DNA of 39,655 nt. It comes from Fibrobacter sp. (GTDB lineage: Bacteria; Fibrobacterota; Fibrobacteria; Fibrobacterales; Fibrobacteraceae). The DNA lies in assembly GCA_012523035.1 (NCBI GenBank), contig JAAYJH010000029.1, forward strand, positions 1-39,655, written 5' to 3'. This document shows, piece after piece, positions 7,733 to 16,984 of the stretch. The translations under genes and the position numbers were made by a program. The notes under the pieces were generated by a model. That model saw nothing but the letters and a program-made list of their open reading frames with translations, had not been told where the DNA came from and ran no database searches. Numbering within the stretch: position 1 is the first letter of the stretch; each line of letters begins with the position of its first letter.

Positions 7733-8713
7733 ATGATTAGAGTTGGTATCGTAGGGTACGGAAATTTAGGAAAGGGTGTAGAATTAGCGATTCAAAATGC
7801 CCCAGACATCCAGTTATTAGCACTTTTTACTAGGAGAAAGCCTAACCAAGTTGAAACTATATACAATACTCCTGTTTTTCACTTAGACGATATAGAAGAC
7901 TGGAAAGAAAAAATAGATGTTTTAATTTTATGCGGTGGAAGTGCTTCTGATTTGCCAGAAATGACCCCCAATTTAGCACAAAACTTTAATGTAGTCGATA
8001 GTTTTGATAACCATTCTCAAATTCCAGAGCATTTTAACAGAGTAGATGCAATGGCTCAAAAAGGAAATCGAATTGCTCTTATATCTGGAGGTTGGGACCC
8101 TGGCTTGTTTTCATTGAATAGACTTTTTGGAGAGGCTATTTTACCTCAAGGAAAAAGCTATACTTTTTGGGGTAAAGGCGTTAGTCAAGGCCATTCCGAT
8201 GCTATACGGCGTGTGCCGGGCGTGCGTTTGGCAAAACAATACACCATCCCCAACGAAGAAGCTTTAGAAACCGTGAGGCAAGGGCAAAACCCCACACTCT
8301 CTACTAGTGATAAGCACCTTCGAGACTGTTATGTGGTGCTAGAACAAAACGCTGACCCTCACGAGGTAGAAATCGCTATCAAAAGCATGCCAAATTATTT
8401 TGCTGATTATAAAACCACTGTGCATTTTATTGATGAAGCTGAATTTAATAACAAACACACTTCTATGGCACACGGAGGTTATGTTTTTAGAACTGCCCAC
8501 ACCGGTTTTTCTCAAGAGCACCAGCAAGTGATTGAGTACCACATAAAGTTAGATTCTAATCCAGAGTTCACAGGGAGTGTTTTAGTGGCTTATGCTAGAG
8601 CTATTTACAAAATGCACCGACAAGGCTCTATTGGTTGTAAAACTGTTTTAGATGTACCTCCTGGTCTTTTAAGCGAAAAATCTCCAGAAACTTTACGAGC
8701 CTCTTTACTTTAA
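7733..8713 (+). CDS. ddh: meso-Diaminopimelate D-dehydrogenase
   Basis: This NADP-dependent enzyme reductively aminates tetrahydrodipicolinate to meso-diaminopimelate in one step, a shortcut in lysine and peptidoglycan synthesis. The 326 residues match the family. A Rossmann dinucleotide motif opens the protein (VGIVGYGNLGKG), followed by family-typical segments: CGGSASDLPEMTP, VVDSFDNHSQIPEH, ISGGWDPGLFS, GKGVSQGHSDAIRRV and SMAHGGYVFRT. AAGAGG lies upstream of the ATG. It is the first gene of a tight three-gene plus-strand unit; the next gene begins 15 bp downstream. Confidence 0.96.
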   Translation: MIRVGIVGYGNLGKGVELAIQNAPDIQLLALFTRRKPNQVETIYNTPVFHLDDIEDWKEKIDVLILCGGSASDLPEMTPNLAQNFNVVDSFDNHSQIPEHFNRVDAMAQKGNRIALISGGWDPGLFSLNRLFGEAILPQGKSYTFWGKGVSQGHSDAIRRVPGVRLAKQYTIPNEEALETVRQGQNPTLSTSDKHLRDCYVVLEQNADPHEVEIAIKSMPNYFADYKTTVHFIDEAEFNNKHTSMAHGGYVFRTAHTGFSQEHQQVIEYHIKLDSNPEFTGSVLVAYARAIYKMHRQGSIGCKTVLDVPPGLLSEKSPETLRASLL

Positions 8714-8728
8714 TTTGTTTGGATTTTT

Positions 8729-10318
8729 ATGTTAAACTTTAAGCGTATTGAACTTAGCGACAAAAAGCTAATTGAATCTTATTTTTCAAAATCGAATGTG
8801 CAATTGTGTGATTATTCTTTTTCTAATTTATTTTTATGGAGCTCTCTCTATGGGATTGAGTGGGCAGAAGCCAAAGGTTTTTTAATCATTCGATACTATT
8901 ACGAAAACAGTTATAATCGTTTTTATCTGCAGCCTATTGGAAAATCCTCTATAAAAAACATTTTAGACTTGCTCTTAAACGAATCCAAAAAAGAAAAAGC
9001 TCCTCTCCGTTTTGCTGCCCTATCTGAATCTTTTTTAAAAGAAATCAAAAAACACCCTCAATTTCCTGCTCTTTTTAGCTTGAATAACCGCGACTACTCT
9101 AATTATGTTTATTCTGCCACTGCTTTAAGTACATTGTCGGGCAAAGCTTTGCATTCTAAAAAAAATCACATCAATAAATTCCAAAGGCTCTACAGCGATT
9201 TCTCTAGCCGCCCACTAGACGCCAATGATGCTCATTTGGCACTGGCTCTTTTTGATAACTGGGAAAAACACAAAGAACATTCAATAGAATTTGATATAGA
9301 AAGAAAGTCTTTAAAACATATTTTTTCTAATTATCAAGCACTTAAACTTAAAGGATTGTTGCTATTAGTAGATAACGAACCCATTGCTTTTACACTAGGA
9401 TCAGAATTAAACAAAGACACTTTTTGTATCCATATCGAAAAAGCAAATATTGCTTACCACGGGTCCTTTGCCATGATCAATTACTTAATGGCAAATACTT
9501 TAGTAAAAAAATATAAGTTCATCAATCGAGAAGAAGATCTAGGGATAGAAAACCTCAGAAAAGCTAAACTTTCTTATAAACCAGAACTTTTAGCCCCTCA
9601 TTATCAAGCTATAGAGCTAAATTCTGTAGAAGCTGCAGTGTGGGATTTATGGAAAACTTGTTTTGGAGACAGTGATGAATTTATTTTCTCTTATTTGTCG
9701 TTTTATTCCACTTCAAAAACACGAGTTTTAATTTTTGAAAAAAAAGATTTAGTGGCTATGTTTCACCTGCATTTTTTTAAAAGCTCATGGTCAAACAAAG
9801 TTGCCTACTTATATGGATTAGGAACCGCTCCAATACATCGAGGCAAAGGATTTGCTTCTCAAGTCATTCAAAAAAGCCTTGAAAAAGCAAAACAACAAGG
9901 GGCCTTGGTGGCGTGGGTGATCCAAGCAAATAAAGATTTTAACCGTTGGCAAACCCAGTTCGACTTCAGTCCATTTGGGGATAAAACCCTAAGTTTTCAA
10001 AGTCCAAACCAATTTGATTTTGGAGGAGACACTGTGAATGATTGGGGACTTTGTCGAATTTTAAACCCCAAAGAATATTTAGAAATTTATTACCGACAGC
10101 ACCCTTTAACACAAGTTTGTTTTTATTATCAAGACCCTCTTTTTGAAGAGCTGAATGGTTATTACAAAATAGATCCAAGTGGTGTTCATTTTAAGGCCCA
10201 AGCCTGTTTAAAAAAACATATCTTGAAATCTCAAGATTTATTACGATTATTTCCTTTAAAAAATGGTACTGACTTAGAATTCATATTGCCCAAAAGCAAA
10301 AATAAATCTAAAGTTTAA
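8729..10318 (+). CDS. DUF2156-GNAT fusion protein, putative acyl/aminoacyl transferase
   Basis: The protein has 529 residues in two transferase-like halves. Residues about 1-290 match the DUF2156 / phosphatidylglycerol-lysyltransferase C-terminal type fold, itself a double GNAT-like domain. Typical features are the opening FKRIELSDKKLIESYF, CDYSFSNLFLW, the LHSKKNHINKF block and EEDLGIENLRKAKLSYKP. Residues about 295-435 form a separate GNAT acetyltransferase domain with an acetyl-CoA-binding loop, GTAPIHRGKGFASQVI. A tail of about 95 residues follows. In Bacteroidetes, as I recall, these two modules occur as separate neighbouring genes. It lies between ddh (15 bp) and a lipoprotein gene (12 bp). 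Possible targets are a lipid, a cell-wall amino group or a protein; nothing in the sequence decides. Confidence 0.8.
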   Translation: MLNFKRIELSDKKLIESYFSKSNVQLCDYSFSNLFLWSSLYGIEWAEAKGFLIIRYYYENSYNRFYLQPIGKSSIKNILDLLLNESKKEKAPLRFAALSESFLKEIKKHPQFPALFSLNNRDYSNYVYSATALSTLSGKALHSKKNHINKFQRLYSDFSSRPLDANDAHLALALFDNWEKHKEHSIEFDIERKSLKHIFSNYQALKLKGLLLLVDNEPIAFTLGSELNKDTFCIHIEKANIAYHGSFAMINYLMANTLVKKYKFINREEDLGIENLRKAKLSYKPELLAPHYQAIELNSVEAAVWDLWKTCFGDSDEFIFSYLSFYSTSKTRVLIFEKKDLVAMFHLHFFKSSWSNKVAYLYGLGTAPIHRGKGFASQVIQKSLEKAKQQGALVAWVIQANKDFNRWQTQFDFSPFGDKTLSFQSPNQFDFGGDTVNDWGLCRILNPKEYLEIYYRQHPLTQVCFYYQDPLFEELNGYYKIDPSGVHFKAQACLKKHILKSQDLLRLFPLKNGTDLEFILPKSKNKSKV

Positions 10319-10330
10319 AAAGGAGTCTTT

Positions 10331-11023
10331 ATGAAAGCATACATTTTAAAATCACACTGGGTTCTTTTCCTTTTATTCATTTATGCGTGCCATCCTGGGG
10401 CCAACACCAAAACTAAATTAGCCTCTACTTCTATAGAAATTGCAGCCTTTACTCCCAGTTTTGAATTTCCAACAGCAAAAGCCAGCTATTACATTGAATC
10501 CACACAAAATCTAAAAAAAGATGGTGTTGCCTCTATTTCTAAGATCGATTTTACTTTGTATAGATTTGCACACCTTGCCTACAGAAAAGAAAATAAGCTC
10601 TTTGACACTCAAAGTCTAGATAAAAAATTAGACCGTGCCATGCTTGGCAATGATTATCAGAAGATAGAATCTATAGCCGCCCAAATTTTAGAAAAAAACT
10701 TCACCGATCTTTCGGCTCATTTTGTGATGTCTTATGCCATGATGCAAAGTGGCAAAGATGGTAGTTTGCACCTAGAAATTTACAAGAGTTTATTAAACTC
10801 TATCCAAGCCTCTGGAGACGGTAAAAGCCCAGCAACAGCCTTTGTTTTAACACAAGAAAAAGAAGCAATGCTTATGGTCAACACTTTAAAACTCAAGCCA
10901 AGCACTACTTTTTACGCCAATATGAGTGATCGAAATATAAAAATCATAGAATGTCGTGACGAAGAAGACCAAAGCCATTCCATTTATTTTGACATTAGTC
11001 CTATCGCCCAATTTTCTTTTTAG
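10331..11023 (+). CDS. DUF4919-like lipoprotein
   Basis: A 230-residue protein with a lipobox-like signal (LLFIYAC, Cys about residue 20), preceded by AAAAAGGAG and an ATG. The mature part recalls the DUF4919 family of Bacteroidetes: an Asp-Tyr segment followed by a helical repeat-like region (residues about 95-140), then the signature SGDGKSPATAF (about 152-162) and the closing IYFDISP. The family has no known biochemical function. It is the last gene of the ddh unit, so it may act in the envelope alongside peptidoglycan precursor synthesis, but that is context only. The family call is from memory and should be treated as probable. Confidence 0.7.
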   Translation: MKAYILKSHWVLFLLFIYACHPGANTKTKLASTSIEIAAFTPSFEFPTAKASYYIESTQNLKKDGVASISKIDFTLYRFAHLAYRKENKLFDTQSLDKKLDRAMLGNDYQKIESIAAQILEKNFTDLSAHFVMSYAMMQSGKDGSLHLEIYKSLLNSIQASGDGKSPATAFVLTQEKEAMLMVNTLKLKPSTTFYANMSDRNIKIIECRDEEDQSHSIYFDISPIAQFSF

Positions 11024-11143
11024 TCGCTTTCTTAATTTCACTAAAAAACTATCTTTTTTTCAATTAATTTTATAGTTTAAAAGTAGTTGATACTTCAAAA
11101 CTACATGTAAAAACATTCTCTATTTTCTCAGCCAGAGGGTTTT

Positions 11144-13336
11144 ATGAAACACTTCCGTCACGCATTGTTCTTCATTTTATTTGCTTTTTTACTCACTCCT
11201 GCAAGTGAACTTTGGTTCAAAGAAATTTATTTTCCACTCGGGAAAATAAAAGTTTATAAACCCGAGGTAGAAACTCTATCTGAAAATTTAATGGAAAGTA
11301 GATCGACTGTTATCCTAGAACTTCAAGGGAGCAAGGCTATTTTTGGGGCTGTATGGTTTGAAAGCAGTATTTTAACAGATTTTGATAGCCGAAGCATCAC
11401 TTTAATGGACGCCGCCATTACCGCCAGCAAATACCCTAACCTCGACAAAAACACTATTGAAACCATTAACCTAGCCATAGAAAACGATGTTCCCAAATGG
11501 TCTTTAGAATATTCTTTAGATGAAGTGCTAGCTCGTATCCATTACAAACCAGACTCTGAATTAGATTTACAAAACAATGCCCCACAAATTTTACTCGCCA
11601 CTGAACCCACGGCATTAATTTTAATCAATGGAAAGCCCATATTCCAAGATCTAGAAAACACCAATTTACAGTTTGTGGTGAACACTCCCTTTTTAATCGT
11701 CAAAGATAAATCACAAAATCAATATTACATCAAAGGCGGAAAGTACTGGTATCAATCTGGAGATTTATACAAAGGATACCACTTTGCCAAACAAATTCCA
11801 AAAGCATTATTAGAACTAAAGAATGACAAAAACCCAAAAGACACCTCCTCCCAAATCCTTTCTCATTTTATAATCAGCACCGAAGAAACCGAACTGATAC
11901 AGTCCAACGGCACTCCCGAATTTGCTCCCATCGCCAATACAGGGCTTCTCTACATGAAAAACACCGATAGCGATGTGATTTTAAATATTGAAACTCAAGA
12001 ATACTTTGTTTTACTCTCGGGCAGGTGGTACAAATCCACAGAGCTCATTTCTGACACTTGGACATTTGTATCTCCAGACTCCCTGCCTAGCGATTTTAAA
12101 AATATTGACGAATCCAGCCCTGTTAGCAACCTTAGGGCTCATGTGAGCGGGACCAAAGAAGCAAAAGCAGCTGTTTTAGAAAGCCTGATCCCTCAAACAG
12201 CCGAAATACCCAGAACAGAAAGCATAGAAGTTGTTTACGACGGCAAACCCACTTTTAAAAAAATAGAAGGCACCAATTTATTATATGCACTCAATACGGA
12301 CAAAGATGTTCTATATGTGAACGGCTCTTTTTATGCTTGCGAAAATGCGGTTTGGTACATTAGCAAAAATCCTCAGGGACCTTGGGAGGTTTCTACCCAC
12401 AGACCCACTGGTGTCGAAGACATTTCTTTACAATACCCCATCCATCGTGTTAAATATGTCTATGTCTATGACTATACTCCAAGCACAGTCGTAGTTGGAT
12501 ATTACCCCCCTTACTATAACAGTTATATTTATCGAGGCACCATTGTTTATGGCTCTGGCTATTATTACAAACCTTGGTACAAAAATCATTATTATGCTTA
12601 TCCCATGACCTATGGGTATGGAGCCTACTACAGTCCTTATTCTGGTTGGTCTTTTTCTTATGGACTCTCTTATGGTGGATACTATTGGCTCCATCACGAC
12701 GACTATTTTTATAGAAACTATTACCGTGGTATATGGGGGAATCGTGGGTACCGCTACTACCCAAATAGGCCTTCACACTTAGACTCTCGCCGTGGCTATC
12801 ACTATAAAAACAAAAAAAACACACAAGTCCATTACAAAGACATTGTAAACACCCCTCGTTATAAAAGAGCATCTAGCAACAATTTATATCAAAACACCAA
12901 GCAAATCAAAAAAACTTTGCCAACACGAAACTTAAACACCCCAAAAACTCCTATCCAAACCAACAAAAGCCAAAACACCCATCGGATTCGTTTACAAAGC
13001 ACCGATCGCCCCAGAAGCAGCTGGCAAGGTGTAAGCCCTAGAGAAAAAACAAATCCACAACCCTTAATCAGCCCCAAAAAAATAAATCCCTTTGAAACTT
13101 ATACCGAAGATAGGCCCAGACCTCAGCCCAATCGATACGAAGCAAGCCCCAATAAAGAGCCTTTACAAACTTCTCCCCGAGAAAATCCTCGAAACACAGA
13201 AAACCCTTCTAATAAAACACAAAGCCCTTCAACACAACGGCCTTCAACACAACGGCCTTCAAATAACACAAAGTCCAGAGAAGCAAGCTCCCCGTCTCCA
13301 ATCACGGCCCCTCGCATTGATAGAAGAGGGCGATAA
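11144..13336 (+). CDS. Large secreted protein with three repeated domains and Tyr-rich region
   Basis: 730 residues with a signal peptide (to about residue 21) and GAGGG before the ATG. After a 120-residue N-terminal region there are three related units at about 149-221, 244-320 and 358-430. Each follows the pattern NGxPxFxxIxxTxLLYxxNT, a central DV strand, then G-x-WY and a closing Trp. Next comes a strikingly Tyr/Gly-rich stretch (about 432-545: VVVGYYPPYYNSYIYRG, YGSGYYYKPWY), then a basic, Pro/Asn/Ser/Thr-rich tail ending in tandem PSTQR units. Similar proteins in Acidobacteria and Bacteroidetes are, as I recall, labelled 'carbohydrate-binding family V/XII', without biochemical support known to me. 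It is probably a cell-surface or matrix-associated protein; function is unknown. Confidence 0.75.
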   Translation: MKHFRHALFFILFAFLLTPASELWFKEIYFPLGKIKVYKPEVETLSENLMESRSTVILELQGSKAIFGAVWFESSILTDFDSRSITLMDAAITASKYPNLDKNTIETINLAIENDVPKWSLEYSLDEVLARIHYKPDSELDLQNNAPQILLATEPTALILINGKPIFQDLENTNLQFVVNTPFLIVKDKSQNQYYIKGGKYWYQSGDLYKGYHFAKQIPKALLELKNDKNPKDTSSQILSHFIISTEETELIQSNGTPEFAPIANTGLLYMKNTDSDVILNIETQEYFVLLSGRWYKSTELISDTWTFVSPDSLPSDFKNIDESSPVSNLRAHVSGTKEAKAAVLESLIPQTAEIPRTESIEVVYDGKPTFKKIEGTNLLYALNTDKDVLYVNGSFYACENAVWYISKNPQGPWEVSTHRPTGVEDISLQYPIHRVKYVYVYDYTPSTVVVGYYPPYYNSYIYRGTIVYGSGYYYKPWYKNHYYAYPMTYGYGAYYSPYSGWSFSYGLSYGGYYWLHHDDYFYRNYYRGIWGNRGYRYYPNRPSHLDSRRGYHYKNKKNTQVHYKDIVNTPRYKRASSNNLYQNTKQIKKTLPTRNLNTPKTPIQTNKSQNTHRIRLQSTDRPRSSWQGVSPREKTNPQPLISPKKINPFETYTEDRPRPQPNRYEASPNKEPLQTSPRENPRNTENPSNKTQSPSTQRPSTQRPSNNTKSREASSPSPITAPRIDRRGR
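13226..13260 (+). repeat. 15-bp tandem repeat coding for PSTQR units
   Basis: CCTTCAACACAACGG occurs twice in tandem (13226-13240, 13241-13255) and begins a third time (13256-13260). It stays in frame and encodes repeated Pro-Ser-Thr-Gln-Arg in the disordered tail of the gene at 11144. It looks like slipped-strand expansion. Confidence 0.85.
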
Positions 13337-13383
13337 ATCAATAGTTAAAAAGGAACAGATAGCCTTGTGAAAAAGATAGGAGT

Positions 13384-13418
13384 GCTTCTGATTATTGAAG
13401 TTTCAGAAGCGCCTGGCT
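13384..13418 (+). repeat. Dispersed repeat, type A, copy 4, with local hairpin
   Basis: The 24-nt type A element at 13395-13418 is identical to copies 1, 3 and 6. It sits in the 101-bp gap between two convergent genes. Unlike the other copies, part of it pairs with upstream sequence: GCTTCTGA (13384-13391) with TCAGAAGC (13403-13410), an eight-base stem with an 11-nt loop. There is no T-run, so it is not a classical terminator. Confidence 0.88.
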
Positions 13419-13437
13419 TTAAAAACACCTTATTGCA

Positions 13438-15561
13438 TCACGAGCTTTTAATTCCATAATCATTTTTTCGTCCATAACCATAACCCATTGATTCATATTT
13501 ACAATGGTTCAACACAATTGCTCTATTGTCTACAGCCACTTCCAAGACTTTAAGACTTTCTTTAATAATGTCTATAGAATACGCACCACTACGAATCACT
13601 AATAAAGCAAAATCAGAATGTTTTGCCACCCATTGAGCATCGCCATAATAATTCAAAGGAGGAGTATCAATCAAAATAATATCATAAGTCCTTCGAAATT
13701 CTTGGATCAGCTGTCCAAACTTTGGGCTAGCCACCAACTCACTAGGAGTGCTCAATCGAGTCCCGGGACCAATATAATCACAACATAAATTTGAAGACTT
13801 GGACAGCACATCTTCGATGGAAGTTTGTTTATACATGATATCACTCAAACCTTTTTGCAGCCTTTTCCCTGCGTGTTTTTTTCTCAAATCACAATCAATC
13901 AAAAGGACTTTTTTATCGACTAACTGCCTAAACACTACCGCCAAATTAGTACTCACAAAAGATTTACCATCATTTGGAGCAATACCAGCAATCGCGAGCA
14001 CCTTTCCTCCCGATGCCAAAAAACTAAACTCCAAAGCCGTTCGTAAAGAACGAATCCTTTCGACCGCAATTTCGTTTGGGTGTTCCAAAGCCAAAGCAGT
14101 ATAAGGAGCTTTTTGTTTTAATTTTATATTAAACTTTGGAATTTTGGAATAAACACTTAGACCCGTTTCTCTTTCTATTAAGCTGGCACTAGAAACACCA
14201 CGGTTTAAAACGCTATGCTTCAAGAATACAAAGAGTGCACCCAAAAACAAACTCCCCAATAGAGAACCTAGAAGTACAATTTTCTTTTGAGGTTTCACAG
14301 GTAGTGCCGATATTTCAGCAAAATCTACAATACGAACATTTCCAAGCTCTCCCACACGAACCACCTTGAGTTGTTGGATATTATTGAGCATCGAAGTATA
14401 AAGTCCATTTTGAATAGCCACCTCTTGCTGAAGGCTCATCACATCTTGTTGAGTCGTGGGCAAGTTTTTAACTTTAGCGTTTTCTTTTTTTATCTCTTGT
14501 TTCAGCCTCTCTTGCTGTAACAAAATAGCTTGCATCGAGGGGTGATCTTCTTTGTATAAGCGAGCATTTTCTTGAAGCTGTTGCTCTAATGTCAAAAGTT
14601 CTTTACTTAAACTCACTTGTCTTTCCAAAGTGACTTTTGCTTCGGCAGACAAATCCACCGTACCTGCATTGTAACGATAATTGGTTAAAGCTTGTTCGGC
14701 ACTATCCAGTTTTATTTTAACCGATGGCAATTGTTCTTCTAAAAAAGCAAGTGTTTTTTCTGCTTCGGCACTCCGCATTTCTACATTTTGGCGTAAATAA
14801 GTATTGGCCACCGTATTTAAAACAGATGCAGCCTTGTCAGGGTAGCGGTGACGATAAGACATCGTGATGATATTCGTTTTTTTGCCATCTTCTGCTACCT
14901 TCAATTCCCCTTTTAACAAAGCCACCGTGTTTAACACAGAGCTTTCTCTTAATAAGAACTTTTGCTCTTCTAATACTAACATCTGCTCTACACAAATTGC
15001 AAAAGTATCTTTACCTAAAAGCTTTCGATAAGTTTCTCCAACGACTCCCTTTAATAACACATCGCCATTAGAAAGTAAAACTTCAAACTCTTCTGAGTTA
15101 AAAGCCCTTGCATAAAACTTTTCTGTTTTAAATAAATCAGGAATCTTAAGGAGCGAAAGGTCCATCCGTCCTTCTTTTTTTAACAAACGATTTTTTACTC
15201 CTATTGGAGTCGCTGTATAAATTAAATGCTCTTTTTGAGCCACCGAAGCCAAAACTTTACGGCTTTTAATTAGGCGAATTTCTGCATCTGCTGGGGTATC
15301 CATATTAAACAAAGAACCCATTTCGACCATCGCCGAACCTCGTTTACTTGAATCTATCTGAAGCAACACATCACTTTCAAATTCATTGCGAAGCCAAGAG
15401 ATTAAAAACACACCCACTACTAAACCCAACAACATAAATAAACTCAATAGCTTCCACTCAAACTTAAAAACTTTTAAAAGTTCAAATAAATCAATTTCAT
15501 CTTCTTGAGATGAATTCAAAACGCCCATATTCTGTAAATTGGGGGGTGAGTTTTTTATCAT
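13438..15561 (-). CDS. Wzc-type bacterial tyrosine kinase / chain-length regulator
   Basis: Start set at the ATG at 15561 (AGGA seven bases upstream), giving 707 residues. A Wzz-type membrane part has one helix near residues 38-56, a long periplasmic region with coiled-coil segments (about 250-370), and a second helix near 425-447. A cytoplasmic BY-kinase domain follows: Walker A GIAPNDGKS (about 524), Walker A' LLIDCDLRKK (about 546) and Walker B IILIDTPP (about 625). The C-terminus carries a tyrosine cluster (YESMGYGYGRKNDYG), the usual autophosphorylation tail. Such proteins control length and export of capsule or exopolysaccharide. No polysaccharide export porin (Wza), phosphatase or glycosyltransferase gene is nearby, so the polymer cannot be named. 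The downstream gap carries repeat copy 4. Confidence 0.93.
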   Translation of the reverse strand: MIKNSPPNLQNMGVLNSSQEDEIDLFELLKVFKFEWKLLSLFMLLGLVVGVFLISWLRNEFESDVLLQIDSSKRGSAMVEMGSLFNMDTPADAEIRLIKSRKVLASVAQKEHLIYTATPIGVKNRLLKKEGRMDLSLLKIPDLFKTEKFYARAFNSEEFEVLLSNGDVLLKGVVGETYRKLLGKDTFAICVEQMLVLEEQKFLLRESSVLNTVALLKGELKVAEDGKKTNIITMSYRHRYPDKAASVLNTVANTYLRQNVEMRSAEAEKTLAFLEEQLPSVKIKLDSAEQALTNYRYNAGTVDLSAEAKVTLERQVSLSKELLTLEQQLQENARLYKEDHPSMQAILLQQERLKQEIKKENAKVKNLPTTQQDVMSLQQEVAIQNGLYTSMLNNIQQLKVVRVGELGNVRIVDFAEISALPVKPQKKIVLLGSLLGSLFLGALFVFLKHSVLNRGVSSASLIERETGLSVYSKIPKFNIKLKQKAPYTALALEHPNEIAVERIRSLRTALEFSFLASGGKVLAIAGIAPNDGKSFVSTNLAVVFRQLVDKKVLLIDCDLRKKHAGKRLQKGLSDIMYKQTSIEDVLSKSSNLCCDYIGPGTRLSTPSELVASPKFGQLIQEFRRTYDIILIDTPPLNYYGDAQWVAKHSDFALLVIRSGAYSIDIIKESLKVLEVAVDNRAIVLNHCKYESMGYGYGRKNDYGIKSS

Positions 15562-15798
15562 TTTCAATTCCTATTTTATATCAAAACGCAAGGCTAATAA
15601 ATATACTTTAACTCTACTTTTAAGAGATAAAATATAAAAAACTTATAACTTTTAATAACTTGTTAAATATAGAACATATTTATTAAAATCTATAAAAAAA
15701 GTCAGTGATGAGTCCATTTTTGATGATTACAAAATAGGGCCTGTTTTTAAATTGATTTCTAGCTTAAACACAAATGATAAGCTTGTGACTATTTAGGT

Positions 15799-16968
15799 TT
15801 AAAAATGAATCAAACGCACTTTAATCACTTTAGGGAGGGCATCTAAATTTTTTAAAATAGAAGCATCTACACTTTGCTCTATATCTATTAGATTATAACC
15901 AATCTTCCCGTTGCTTTTATTACTAAAGCTTGCAATATTGATGCCTACACTGCCTATCACCTTGGTAATCTCTGCAATCATATTAGGAACATCTTCATTG
16001 ATCACAATGATACGGCTCTTAATATTAGCATGAGGGTAATCTTCTAAATTAGGAAAATTCACTGAATTTTTGACACTGCCAAATTCTAAATAATCACGGA
16101 GTTGCTCTACAGCCATCACCGCACAATTTTCTTCTGCTTCTTCAGTGCTTGCCCCTAAATGCGGTAAACAAATGATTTTTTTGTGTGCAATTTGCTTTGC
16201 ATCTGGAAAATCACTCACATACGCTTCTAGCTTAGAGTTTTCTAGCAGAGCATAAATAGCATCCATATCCACAATACCGTCTCGAGCAAAATTTAAAATA
16301 TGAGTTCCTTTAAAAGAGGCTAGATTTTCTGCATTCAAAAGATTTTCTGTAACCCCTTTAATGAAGGGCACATGGATAGTTAAAAAATCTGAACTTGCTA
16401 TCACTTCATCTAAATTACTCAGCACACTCACGCGATTAGACAAGCTATGCATATTAGAAACACTCGGATATGGCTCGTAAGCAATAGTCTTCATATCTTT
16501 CCAGCGAGCATAATTAGCCACCAAAACTCCAATTTTACCAAGCCCTATCACACCGAGAGTTTTTCCTTTGAGCTCTGTACCAGCAAATTTACTTTTGCCT
16601 TTTTCTATGATGCTAGACAAGTCAGGTGCAGAAGTGTCTAAGTTTTGTACCCACTCAGCAGCTTGGTGCACATTTCGAACAGCCATTCCAAGTGTGGTCA
16701 TCACTAATTCTGCTACCGCATTGGCATTAGCTCCAGGAGTATTAAAGACACAAACTCCTTTTGCACTGGCTTTATCTATAGTGATATTATTCACTCCTGC
16801 CCCAGCACGAGCCACAGCCAACAGATTTTCAAAAGAATCGGTATCCACCTTAGCACTACGGACTAATAAAGCATCTGGAGAATTTATGCTATCTGAAACT
16901 GTATAATTAGAAGCAAATAGATCTAGGCCTTTATCAGCAATTTTATTGAGTACTTTTACTTTAAACAT
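15799..16968 (-). CDS. serA: D-3-phosphoglycerate dehydrogenase
   Basis: First committed step of serine synthesis: it oxidises 3-phosphoglycerate to 3-phosphohydroxypyruvate with NAD. Start at the ATG at 16968, with AAGGAAG six bases upstream; the frame extends upstream into ispG but without a better start. 389 residues: substrate and nucleotide domains with the Rossmann motif GVIGLGKIGVLVANYA, the family segment ARAGAGVNNI near the start, the catalytic His region CLPHLGAST, and a C-terminal ACT domain (about 318-389) for possible serine feedback. It lacks the intervening domain of the longest forms. The ATG lies 16 bp after the ispG stop, so both are likely one transcript. Confidence 0.95.
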   Translation of the reverse strand: MFKVKVLNKIADKGLDLFASNYTVSDSINSPDALLVRSAKVDTDSFENLLAVARAGAGVNNITIDKASAKGVCVFNTPGANANAVAELVMTTLGMAVRNVHQAAEWVQNLDTSAPDLSSIIEKGKSKFAGTELKGKTLGVIGLGKIGVLVANYARWKDMKTIAYEPYPSVSNMHSLSNRVSVLSNLDEVIASSDFLTIHVPFIKGVTENLLNAENLASFKGTHILNFARDGIVDMDAIYALLENSKLEAYVSDFPDAKQIAHKKIICLPHLGASTEEAEENCAVMAVEQLRDYLEFGSVKNSVNFPNLEDYPHANIKSRIIVINEDVPNMIAEITKVIGSVGINIASFSNKSNGKIGYNLIDIEQSVDASILKNLDALPKVIKVRLIHF

Positions 16969-16984
16969 AAGACTTCCTTTTAAT

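Noticed and set aside
12428-12872. Long minus-strand open frames across the Tyr-rich region of the gene at 11144.
   Set aside because: They are shadows of a TAT/TAC-rich plus-strand gene; their compositions are implausible.
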